DNA from: Arthrobacter methylotrophus
GTDB taxonomy: Bacteria; Actinomycetota; Actinomycetes; Actinomycetales; Micrococcaceae
Direction of reading: 5' to 3'
DNA: 64,000 bases
Assembly: GCF_039539965.1 (NCBI RefSeq)
Contig: NZ_BAABED010000001.1
Location: 4,860,779-4,924,778, forward strand
Position 1 is the first letter of the stretch; each line of letters starts with the position of its first letter. This document shows positions 45,218 through 53,613 of this stretch, one piece after another. The notes beneath the pieces were generated by a model. That model was given only the letters and a program-made list of their open reading frames with translations, had not been told where the DNA came from and made no database searches. A program made the translations under genes and the position numbers.

Positions 45218-46030
45218 CTACGAGGGTGCTGCTCCGCTGGCAGCCGGATCGGGCAGATCGCTTCGCTCCCAGGCGGGCATGTCCAGTCGGTTGAAGCTAT
45301 AGAGATGGATTCCCGAGATACCTTCAGGCTGCGCCATGAGCTCGGAAACCAGGCTTCCCGGTGAGTACCTGTCCCCGCTCAGCAGCTTGCGGGCAAGAGT
45401 TCCTTTGCTGCTGAGGAACTTCAGGGAGGTCCCAACGCCGATCTGGGTTGCCAGGGCCAGCAGTTTGGTCCGCGGAACGGCTCCGGGCACCCCTGCCCAC
45501 ACCGGCAGTTTCACGCCCTCGCGACGCAAGAGTGCTGCGTAGTCGAGGATTTTCGGGGCGGAAAAGCACATCTGCGTGACCACGTGGGTGGCCAAGTGTT
45601 GTTTGGTCAACAAGGCATCCAGCAGGTCCAGCCCGCTCACTGAAGGGTGGCCCTCCGGGTAGCCGGCAATGCCCGCCGTGATCCTACCGCCGGAATGTTC
45701 CGCGATGTCCTCCAACAGGGGGAGGGAGGACGCATAAGGGCCGGCGCCTTGCTGTCCGTCTCCGCCGATGGCAAAGACCTCAGTGATCCCGGCAGCCTCG
45801 CAGTCCCGGAGGATGCCTGAAAGCTGAGCCCGGTCCACCAGCCGCCGTGCCGCGAGGTGCGGAATCACGTTGTAGCCGAGCAAACCGAGCCGGACCGCTG
45901 TCGCCATGGTCTGTGCGATCCCGTGATGGGGCAAGCACGTAATGGTGAGCGTTGTGGAAAGCGGCACCTCGGCCTGGACTTTCTCGACGATTCCGTCTGA
46001 GGGAATGATTTCAATCCGCGTGGGGAACAT
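45218..46030 (-). CDS. methylenetetrahydrofolate reductase-like protein
   Basis: The 270-aa TIM-barrel protein matches the MetF family: TLTITCLPHHGIAQTMATAV, EVFAIGGDGQQGAGPYASSL, TAGIAGYPEGHPSVSG (the FAD-binding AGYPEGHP motif) and THVVTQMCFSAPKILDY (TQMxF). It would interconvert CH2-THF and CH3-THF. It lies 17 bases after lipA in an operon headed by a glycine riboswitch, linking it to one-carbon flow from glycine. It is intact. Confidence 0.88.
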   Translation of the reverse strand: MFPTRIEIIPSDGIVEKVQAEVPLSTTLTITCLPHHGIAQTMATAVRLGLLGYNVIPHLAARRLVDRAQLSGILRDCEAAGITEVFAIGGDGQQGAGPYASSLPLLEDIAEHSGGRITAGIAGYPEGHPSVSGLDLLDALLTKQHLATHVVTQMCFSAPKILDYAALLRREGVKLPVWAGVPGAVPRTKLLALATQIGVGTSLKFLSSKGTLARKLLSGDRYSPGSLVSELMAQPEGISGIHLYSFNRLDMPAWERSDLPDPAASGAAPS

Positions 46031-46047
46031 GCTGGGGTCCTTACGGA

Positions 46048-47080
46048 TCAGGCCGTCGCATGGTGTGCGAGGAGGGTGCGGGCTTCCTGGCGGGTGGTGC
46101 CGGAGTCCTGGATGCCTTCGGCGATGTGGGCAATGTGCTCTAAGTGCACCGGGATCTCGCGGCCTTTCTTGCGCATCGCGGTGGCCCAGAGGCGGCCGGC
46201 GCGGTAGGAGGAGCGGACCAGGGGGCCGGACATGACGCCGAGGAAGCCGATTTCCTCGGCTTCGGTGGCGAGGTCGACGAATTCCTGGGGTTTGACCCAG
46301 CGGTCCACGGGCAGGTGCCGTTCGGAGGGGCGCAGGTATTGGGTGATGGTGATCAGGTCGCAGCCCGCGGCGTGCAGGTCTGCCAGGGCTTCGGAGATTT
46401 CTTCGCGGGTTTCGCCCATGCCCAGGATCAGGTTGGATTTGGTGACCATGCCGCGGGCCCGGCCCTGGGTGATGACGTCCAGGGAGCGGTCGTAGCGGAA
46501 CGCGGGGCGGATGCGTTTGAAGATCCGGGGCACGGTTTCGACGTTGTGCGCGAAGACTTCCGGTTCGAGTCGCAGATCGCGTTGATGTGTTCGGGTTTGC
46601 CGGAGAAGTCCGGAATGAGCAGTTCGACGCCGGTGCCGGGGTTCAGTTCGTGGATCTTGCGGACGGTTTCGGCGTAGAGCCAGACGCCTTCGTCGGCGAG
46701 GTCGTCGCGGGCCACGCCGGTCACGGTGGCGTAGCGCAGGGCCATGGACTGGACGGAGCGGGCGACCTTGGTGGGTTCGAACATGTCCACCGGTGAGGTT
46801 TGCCGGTGTCGATCTGGCAGAAGTCGCAGCGGCGGGTGCATTCGGAGCCGCCGATCAGGAAGGTCGCTTCCTTGTCTTCCCAGCATTCGAAGATGTTAGG
46901 GCAGCCGGCTTCCTCGCAGACGGTGTGCAGGCCTTCCTTTTTCACGAGGTTCTTCAGGCCCACGAATTCCGGGCCCATCTGGACCTTGGCCTTGATCCAT
47001 TCGGGCTTGCGTTCGACCGGGACGGCTTTATTGCGCTGTTCAACGCGCAGCAGCTTACGGCCTTCAGGTGCCAGGGTCAT
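46048..47080 (-). pseudogene. lipA: lipoyl synthase, interrupted by two frameshifts
   Basis: Three overlapping frames together give a complete LipA. Frame 1 holds the auxiliary cluster motif [12 protein letters not shown] and the radical-SAM motif CTRRCDFC, and runs to QIDTGKP. Frame 2 continues with [20 protein letters not shown] to [10 protein letters not shown]. Frame 3 holds [19 protein letters not shown] to the end. The breaks, near 46,800 and 46,555, each look like one missing base (CCTCACC and TCGAACC on the coding strand). I placed the start at ATG 47080, with GGAG upstream. The enzyme inserts sulfur to make lipoyl groups, including that of GcvH. If the breaks are sequencing errors the gene is functional. 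Confidence 0.85.
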
Positions 47081-47125
47081 GAGGAACTCCATAATTCAGG
47101 TGGCGCGGACGCACCACGATGATTC

Positions 47126-47335
47126 GGTCCCTCCCCGCTCTGTCTTGGACCTGAGAGATTCCGCGTCCGCTGCTTTCGCAGCCGCCCGCTTGCACCGTCG
47201 GTGAGTCCGGTTGCCCGGCCTGCTTTCCAGAGTTGCCTTGCCGCGGCGGTACGTGGGCCTGAGAGATTCCTGGGAGGATTTGCTCCTACGGCGCCTGCTG
47301 AACGTACCGGCAGGACTCTCCCGCCGCAGATCATA
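47126..47335 (-). ncRNA. tandem glycine riboswitch
   Basis: On the minus strand the first aptamer reads GCGGGAGAGTCC, then GCGCCGTAGGAGCAA, AATCTCTCAGGCCC and AAGGCAACTCTGGAAAGC. The second aptamer has AATCTCTCAGGTCC, AAGACAGAGCGGGGAGG and closes with GGGACC. These are the conserved blocks of gcvT-type riboswitches, two aptamers in tandem. It leads directly into lipA and the MTHFR-like gene, so that operon should be switched by glycine. Confidence 0.9.
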
Positions 47336-47454
47336 AGCACGTGCCACCCTTCGGTGACACGTCTCACATGGTATCCGGTGCCCGGACGGCACGCAATGAG
47401 GGGGACCGAGGTGACCAGACTGCGTGCTCGCGACTAGCCCGCATCGTGTTGTGA

Positions 47455-48385
47455 CTAGATCTTGCGGTAGCTGAGGTCGAAGATCATGCGTCCGGCCTCG
47501 TGGGCCTTGTTTTCGAAGCTGGTGCGGATCCGGCCATCGAAACGCGGAGCCCACCCACCCACGTGATCCACACCCTCATTGGGGCCCGTATGTTCGGTGC
47601 TGACCGGTGCGCGGCCTTCCTTGACGGGGGCCCCTCCCACCATGGATTCGACGCCGGATTCCCAGACCTGGGTAAGGGGCTTTCCGCGCCGGTCCGCTCG
47701 CCGTCGTGCAGGTTCTCAAACTCAGTGGAGCCGGCGAGGACTTCGCGGACGTGAACGGCGTAGTTGGACCAGTCGGTGGCGATCCGCCACAGGCCACCCT
47801 TTTTGAGGGACCGTGCCGCGAGTTCGGCGAACGCCGGTTGGATGAGGCGGCGTTTGTGGTGCCGCGACTTGTGCCACGGGTCCGGGAAAAAGACCCACAG
47901 CTCGCTGACCGAGCCGCCGGGAGCATGGTGGCCAGGACCTCCGGGGCGTTGGCTTCGACCACCCTCACGTTGCTGAGGCCACGGCTGTTGATCTTGATCA
48001 TGGTGTTGGCTAGTCCGGGCGTGTAGACCTCCACGGCGAGGAAATCCTTGTCCGGGTTTTCCTCTGCTGCATGGCACACGGCGTCGCCAAGTCCCGAGCC
48101 GATTTCGACGATCAGCGGCGCCTCGCGCCCGAACTCCGCTTCGGCGTCGAACACGTAATCCGGGTGCACCGAGGTGTTGGCGACATGCCGTGGAACCTGG
48201 ACGGCCCAGCGGTCCGAGTGCTCTTCCCACGCGGCCTGGCGGCGGCCCTGAAGGCGCGTCCCGCGGCGCACAAAACTGACCGGCCGGCCGCCATAGGTGC
48301 CGAAGGAGGCTTGGGTGCCAGGGTCACAGGGCGCGAGGACTGCGGTGTTTCGTGGGAAGTTTCGGGGAATCTGGGTTTCACTCAT
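47455..48385 (-). pseudogene. trmB: tRNA (guanine-N7-)-methyltransferase, interrupted by frameshifts
   Basis: The N-terminal frame has PLIVEIGSGLGDAVCHAAEE and DFLAVEVYTPGLANTMIKIN. A second frame continues SVSELWVFFPDPWHKSRHHK with RRLIQPAFAELAARSLKKGG. A third ends RIRTSFENKAHEAGRMIFDL. Together they make a complete TrmB of about 310 aa that methylates G46 in tRNA. The breaks (near 47,935 and 47,670) fit loss of a G from a G run and a C from a C run. It is divergent from the MFS gene at 48464. Confidence 0.85.
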
Positions 48386-48463
48386 CCACTCCAGAATACC
48401 GTCGCCGGGAGAAGGGCCGGCGGGCGGAACCTGCGTATGTGGACAAACTGCCAGAATGGGGTA

Positions 48464-48965
48464 GTGACCCCTGCTTCAAGCGCCCCCAAGAACACCAGCC
48501 AGCACTTCGGCGTCGCCGAGATCCTCGTCGACGCCGAGATTGACGATCTTCCCGCCGCGGAGCCCACCCGGGTCACGGCGCGCCGCGGACCGGTCCTCCT
48601 GGGCATCTGCCTCGTGCTCATCGGGTTGAACTTGCGGACGGTGTTTTCGAGCTTCTCGGCGGTCCTTCCGGAAGTCACTGCCGACGCCGGACTGCCGGCT
48701 GGGCCGTGGTGGTCCTCACTACCGTACCGGTGACTTTGTTGGGGGTCTTCGCGCCGTTGGCTCCAATCCTGGCCCGTCGTTTCGGTGCCGAGAGGGTCTT
48801 GCTCGGTGCGATGGCCGTGCTGACCGGCGGGCTGCTCCTGCGTCCAGTGGACCTCGCCGGACTCGGGCATTTGCCGGCTCTGCTCGCGGGAACGGCCGCG
48901 TGCGGTGCTGCGATTTCCTTGTGCAACGTGTTGCTCCCCGGGGTGGTCAAACGCGATTTACCGGC
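48464..48965 (+). pseudogene. CynX/NimT-like MFS transporter, truncated at the island junction
   Basis: It starts at GTG with RGPVLLGICLVLIGLNLRTV followed by FSSFSAVLPEVTADAG. After a one-base frameshift near 48,700 it continues AVVVLTTVPVTLLGVFAPLA and ILARRFGAERVLLGAMAVLT to NVLLPGVVKRDL. About 160 of an expected 400 residues are present; after VVKRD the sequence changes to unrelated coding text. This marks the left edge of the foreign region. Confidence 0.8.
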
Positions 48966-49062
48966 AATGCCCTGATCGAACCGCCGGCGCCGTGCTACAG
49001 CTTCACCGGTGCCTACTGCGCGGTCCCGGCTTACGAAAACCGGCCGAAGTGGCTGTCGTGGT
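48966..49062 (+). pseudogene. 3' fragment of an unrecognised gene
   Basis: A frame that begins exactly where the MFS gene loses homology reads NALIEPPAPCYSFTGAYC followed by AVPAYENRPKWLSW and a TAA. It has no start of its own. It is probably the C-terminus of an island protein cut by the junction. Confidence 0.45.
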
Positions 49063-49104
49063 AAGCAGGCCGGCCCGTCGGCTCACAGAGAGCATAGGGA
49101 CACC

Positions 49105-50129
49105 ATGAAGCAAGGTAAGAAGTCCTGGGGCCGCCGTCGGGTGACGGCCGTGATTGCCGGTATCACCGGGCGTCGCGGCCGTCACCGTGGGTGCGGTTGC
49201 TCCTCATTAACACCGCCGCCGAGGGGACGCCGCAGGCCACCGGAATTCCGGCCTACGCTCCGGCCAACTCGGATACCCTCGTGGTGGCTCCGTACACGGA
49301 GAACTGGTGGGCGAAGATCACCGCCATGGCTCCACGGGAATTCATGCTCGATCAGATCACCCCTGACCATGATCTGAAAATCGCCCACATCGGCTACTCG
49401 CGCAGCCAGGACACGGTGGAACGTCCGGTTCCCGGCCCCTTGCGGGTGTTCTTCATCGAAGCGGCCGATGCGGCGGAGGCCGGCCGCATCGCCACCTGGT
49501 TGAAATCCGCCACGGCTACGATCACCGGGCCATCCATGTCAACGGCAGCATCATCGCCATTACCGCGGCATGGATCAAGGACTATAACGTCCCCTCCCAG
49601 TCGATGGCCTCGGACCCGCAGTTCAGGACGGCGCTGACCGATAAGAAAGCCAGCATGTGGTTCAGCCCGGTCCGCGAAGCAGCGTCCCTGACGGGGGTCG
49701 GGAACCGGAGAAGACCAAGCCTTGGAAACCTACGTGGAGAAGGGTATGGGCTTCAGCAACGACACCGCATGGTCCGGGACCAGTTCCGACGGACAGTCCT
49801 GGTCAGGGACCTTCACCGCGGGCGGGGTGGATCCGGCCCGGGTCAACTTCACCGATGCTTCCTCGGCACTGATGTCCCAGCGGAAGGTGCTGGCCACCAT
49901 GGACACGAAGCCAGGCCAGAATACGAAGTCCACATATCTGGTTTCCGATCCCGGACTGAGTGCTGTCCTTACGACGACAACGGTGTCGGTGTCATCGGCC
50001 GGCTCCCTCGGAACGAACGCCATGCCCTCGAATGTTCCGAGCGTCCAGGATGCCAAGATGACAGCGGTGCAGAACTTGACGACCTTGACCCGGGCCGCAA
50101 CCGGTGACCCGGGGACTCTGAAAGCGTGA
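49105..50129 (+). pseudogene. membrane-anchored island protein, several frameshifts
   Basis: The ATG at 49105 gives MKQGKKSWGRRRVTAVIAGI, a basic head and hydrophobic segment, and then the sense passes through at least three frame changes: NTAAEGTPQATGIPAYAPAN and ENWWAKITAMAPREFMLDQI; then HVNGSIIAITAAWIKDYNVP; then LETYVEKGMGFSNDTAWSGT to the end. The joined protein would be about 340 aa, exported or membrane-anchored. I do not recognise the family; position among transfer-like genes suggests a conjugation accessory. Confidence 0.55.
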
Positions 50130-50250
50130 CCTCTCGGTCGATGTCGGCCAACGGTACAGAAATGATCATGTCATTCACGTATGCTCCAACTCAGGAGAAG
50201 TGAGAGACGAGTTTTTGACGAGATGCAATCTCGCATGTAACGTCCAGGAT

Positions 50251-51016
50251 ATGGAGAAGAACTTGAAGCGACTTTATTCCGGCATCGGCACGACCGCACT
50301 GCTCGGCGCGTCTCTGGTCCTGGGGGCCGGGCAGCCAACGCTGCCGGCTGCCCCTCCGGTGAGGTCTGGAGTCCGATGGCCGGCGGTGGCGGCTTCTGCG
50401 CACCCGCGTACAGCGGCGGCGGCTCGGGCGGCGGCACTGGGACCAACCTCGGCGGCGCCCCGGTCTACACCGCCCCTCAGGCTCCCGTGGAGCAGGGGCC
50501 GGCCGCGCCCGCGGCTCCGGTGCGCACCTACGTTCCGCAGCCTCCTGTCTACACTCCGCCTCAGGCACCGGCGGCCCCGGCTCCCGTCTATCAGGCGCCC
50601 GCACCGCAGGCTCCCGTCTACCAGGCACCCGCGGGCGGTGGCGGCTACGTTGCGCCGAGCGGGAACGCTCAGGCGGGGACCTACTCTGGCGACAGCGGCT
50701 ACACGCCTCCGGCGCGGAGCTACGTGAACCCCGGAACCGGCGCCACGCTGCAGCAGACCGACGCGGGAACCTGGGTCGACGCGGCCACAGGAGCTGCGGT
50801 CGATCCTGCAACCGCCGCGGCCGCCGATGCTGCTGCACCTGCGGCAGCTCCCGACCAGGCGACTCCCGACCAGGCGGCCGCCGATGCGGCCAAGGCCCAA
50901 GCCGCCGCGAAGGCTGCCGAGGAGAAGAAGACTGCTGAGATCAAAGCGGCCGCTGAGACCGCCGTGATCAAGGGAGAACGTCAAGGATGCTGTGGCGAAG
51001 GCCTGGGCCTCACGCT
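50251..51016 (+). pseudogene. secreted Ala/Pro-rich protein, frameshifted
   Basis: MEKNLKRLYSGIGTTALLGA followed by SLVLGAGQPTLPAAP is a signal peptide. After a frame change near 50,355 it continues PMAGGGGFCAPAYSGGGSGG, repeats of VYTAPQAP and VYQAPAP, a region GTGATLQQTDAGTWVDAATG, and a coiled Ala/Lys segment. A last shift near 50,975 restores a natural end (ENVKDAVAKAWASR). It may be a surface or pilus-like protein of the element. A strong terminator follows. Confidence 0.6.
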
Positions 51017-51037
51017 AGCTGGATCGTGATTTGAAAT

Positions 51038-51069
51038 GCCCCGCCGCGGAATATGCGGCGGGGCTTTTT
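51038..51069 (+). terminator. rho-independent terminator
   Basis: GCCCCGCCGC and GCGGCGGGGC form a 10-base GC stem around GGAATAT, followed by TTTTT. It ends the secreted-protein transcript. Confidence 0.92.
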
Positions 51070-51155
51070 CGTTCCGTTTGTGGCTTGGATCGCTTGGCGT
51101 AAAGACGCTAGACTGTTACGGTAAACGCTTTTCCCGCCGCACACCCTGGAGCCCC

Positions 51156-52276
51156 ATGACCACCGCCCCCGCAACCAGCCCCCTGGAGTCTTTCCAGCAC
51201 GGCCGTGACACCTTCCTCGCCGTTGTGCTGGGCGGTATGTCAGGGCTCGAAACTTCTGTCCTGGAATTCCAGCACCAGCACGAACGGCAGGCCCGCGTCG
51301 CCGGCGCCGAGCTCGCAGAGGTACTCCGCGATAAGTCGCGGCTCGAAGACCAGCTAGGGGAGCAGGCACTGGAGCTCGAAGCGTCCCGCACCCACGTCTG
51401 CGCCGTCCCGGACACGCGTGGCTATTTCGCCGCTGATGACGCGAGTGACTCCTCGCCGATGTCTGTTCCGCCGCAGCAGTAGCCTCCGTTTCTGAAGATG
51501 CAGCACGGACCATCTCCGAACTGCGTGCCGGTCTTGAGGCAGAACAGCGCGTTAGCGCCGGAATCCGTGCCGAGCTCGAAGCCGAGAAGATCATCAGCGC
51601 CGGACTCCGGACGGAGATCGACAAGCTCGACGGCGCCCTGGACGACGTCGAAGGACAGCTGCGCTCCGCCAGCGAGGCGCACATCCACTACGTCCGCGAG
51701 ACCCAGGAGAGATTCGACCAGCGCCTCGCTGCAGGCGTCCGCGGCGCCGAGACGGGTGTCCGCGGCGAAGCGGTCCGGATCATCGAGGCGATCGCCGCCG
51801 ACAACCCGGCACTGGCCGAAGCGGCCGACCTGTTCTCGGTTGCGTTCCCCGCGGAGGCAGCGCCGGAAGACAACGCGCAGGAGATCTATCCGCTGCGTGC
51901 TGAGGAGACCCAGGGAGCAGACACCGATCCTGCTGAACAGGCTGAGGCTCCTGCAGCCCCGCAGCTGGCCGATTGAGCCCGACTGGGACCATGTAGGAGC
52001 CACCACGGCACCTGCGGCCGAGGACTTTTTCAATGCCCTCCCGGCGCCGGAACCGGAAGCTGCCCCGGCGCTGATGACCCAGGCCCTCCACCCTGCCCCG
52101 GACCTGTCCGATGACGCCATCCTTGATCCGAACTTCTTCGACAACCCGGAGCCGCTCGAAATGCCCGCCGGCGAAACCGTCCAGGCGCCCGCACCGGCCG
52201 ATACCCAGGCCGATGTCCCCAAGCCCGGCTACGGTCTCTTCGGTCGCAGAAGGAAAACCAGAACGCCTAACCTCCA
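51156..52276 (+). pseudogene. coiled-coil protein, frameshifted
   Basis: The start MTTAPATSPLESFQHGRDTF runs into a coiled coil (LAEVLRDKSRLEDQLGEQAL), shifts frame near 51,410, continues as coiled coil (TISELRAGLEAEQRVSAGIR and EIDKLDGALDDVEGQLRSAS), and shifts again near 51,972 into an acidic C-terminus (TTAPAAEDFFNALPAPEPEA) that ends PGYGLFGRRRKTR. The joined protein would be about 370 aa. No family is recognised; it could be a scaffold or a recombination accessory. Confidence 0.55.
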
Positions 52277-52465
52277 GACGCCTGGCCTCAACGCCCCGGC
52301 AGATTTCCGCCGGGGCTGCTGGTATGTGCGAAACTTGGCGAATGGCGCGATCAACGCCAGCCACTGACCGCTGGTTACAAAACGTGCGTCGACTATTCTG
52401 GCAGGGCCTTGACCCTGTCGTACAAACGGCGGCGCTGATCTTGGTGAGCGCCGGGGTCGTCCCTT

Positions 52466-53310
52466 ATGACGCTAGGATTCACAGCAGATGCGACAGGATT
52501 CTGGAAGCACGCCTCCTTCTCGCCCAGCATCCTTTCCTCTCTTACGTCGGCCTGCTTCGGAATCCCGCTGGCTCTTGTCGTCCTCCGCTATCTGATTGAT
52601 CAGCAAGATGAGCTTTCAGCCCGACGCGCAGCTTATCGCCTGGCGACGGCAACCGCCCGCAGATGGATGATCTAGCGGAGTTGTTGATCAGAGACAAAGC
52701 TGCCCTCGAAGAGGCAAGGTCGCAAATTTTTGTTTGCATTCTCTGGAGACGCAGCTTTGATCCACTCCCTGGGGCTCGGCAATCGCGCATCGAGGCCTTT
52801 ATCCCGGGGACAAGGTCATATAGGAGGAGGGCGTCGTTGCTGAGGAAATATGACGAGCCGGCGAAAAGCAACCTCCTTCGTGCTTACGAGTCGTTTCAAC
52901 GGGCCATTGCTCCTCATCCGGAACGCTTTCAGATACTTCAGGAGATGGGCTTCACCTGGCGCTATCTCGATGAGACCGTCCGTCCAAAGCTCCTGGAATC
53001 TGGCTTGAACTGGCTGGATCCGGAAACCGTTGCCGAGTTGCGACGAGTCTCATGGGATCCGTTTGAGGATGACGGCAGATGGCCAGGGCAACAAATGGTC
53101 CACATCAAGGGTGACGCGGCACACATCTTGTTGTCATCGTCGATGGAACTTAAACCTGAGGTTTTCCGCAACGCGATGCTGGACCTTGCCGATAGTTTAA
53201 TTTCATACAATTCAGCACTCGAACGGATACTGAGTCTCGTGAGCGAAATCAGCGACCAGCTGAGTGCTGACTCTCCGCAAAAAAGAGAACCCCAGACCCG
53301 ACAGGCCACT
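52466..53310 (+). pseudogene. membrane protein with helical cytoplasmic domain, frameshifted
   Basis: The first part (GFTADATGFWKHASFSPSIL, then a helix SSLTSACFGIPLALVVLRYL) is a membrane anchor. A frame change near 52,660 leads to MDDLAELLIRDKAALEEARS and RSYRRRASLLRKYDEPAKSN, then LKPEVFRNAMLDLADSLISY. Real homology probably ends about 53,300: after that the open frame (to 53583) reads antisense through a copy of the ftsK 3' end. Function unknown. Confidence 0.5.
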
Positions 53311-53395
53311 TTGGAGAGATACCGGGACTGGGATGCTGCCAACATGGTGTCAGTAAGCGGCCGTCCGTTCTTGTCCAATGCCGAGCCGCACAGCA
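53297..53395 (-). repeat. partial duplication of the FtsK-like gene 3' end
   Basis: The minus strand encodes DKNGRPLTDTMLAASQSRYL followed by SKVAC, which parallels the C-terminus of the FtsK-like gene, DENGRPLKGAALAASQSRQL with SNMAGRA, at about 53,620-53,710. On the plus strand both copies read CGGGACTGGGA-GC-GCCA near their start. It is a diverged duplicate left downstream of the main gene. Confidence 0.7.
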
Positions 53396-53613
53396 CTCGG
53401 CCACGGGCCCCACCACGGCAGCCAAACTGGTGGCGGCCGGGTCCTGGAATTCAGAGGACTCTAAGAAGTTCTCCAATCTGCGCCATCTGCCCCGCAATGA
53501 TGCCATGCGCCATTAGATCTGTCCCTACAGGTCTCCCCCCGTTACACGGGCGGATCAGAGCCCTATCGCTCGCTGCTCAATGAGTCTTGACGCTGTTCAA
53601 ATCCTGGCGATAC

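Noticed and set aside
47390..47410. GAGGGGGAC as a possible left att site matching the tRNA-Leu 3' end
   Set aside because: Only about nine bases match and the GC-rich sequence is expected by chance; the site is also outside the island junction.
53310..53583. C-terminal 90 residues of the plus-strand frame 52663-53583 as a protein domain
   Set aside because: This stretch reads antisense through the duplicated ftsK end and becomes Pro/Arg-rich; it is unlikely to be natural coding sequence.
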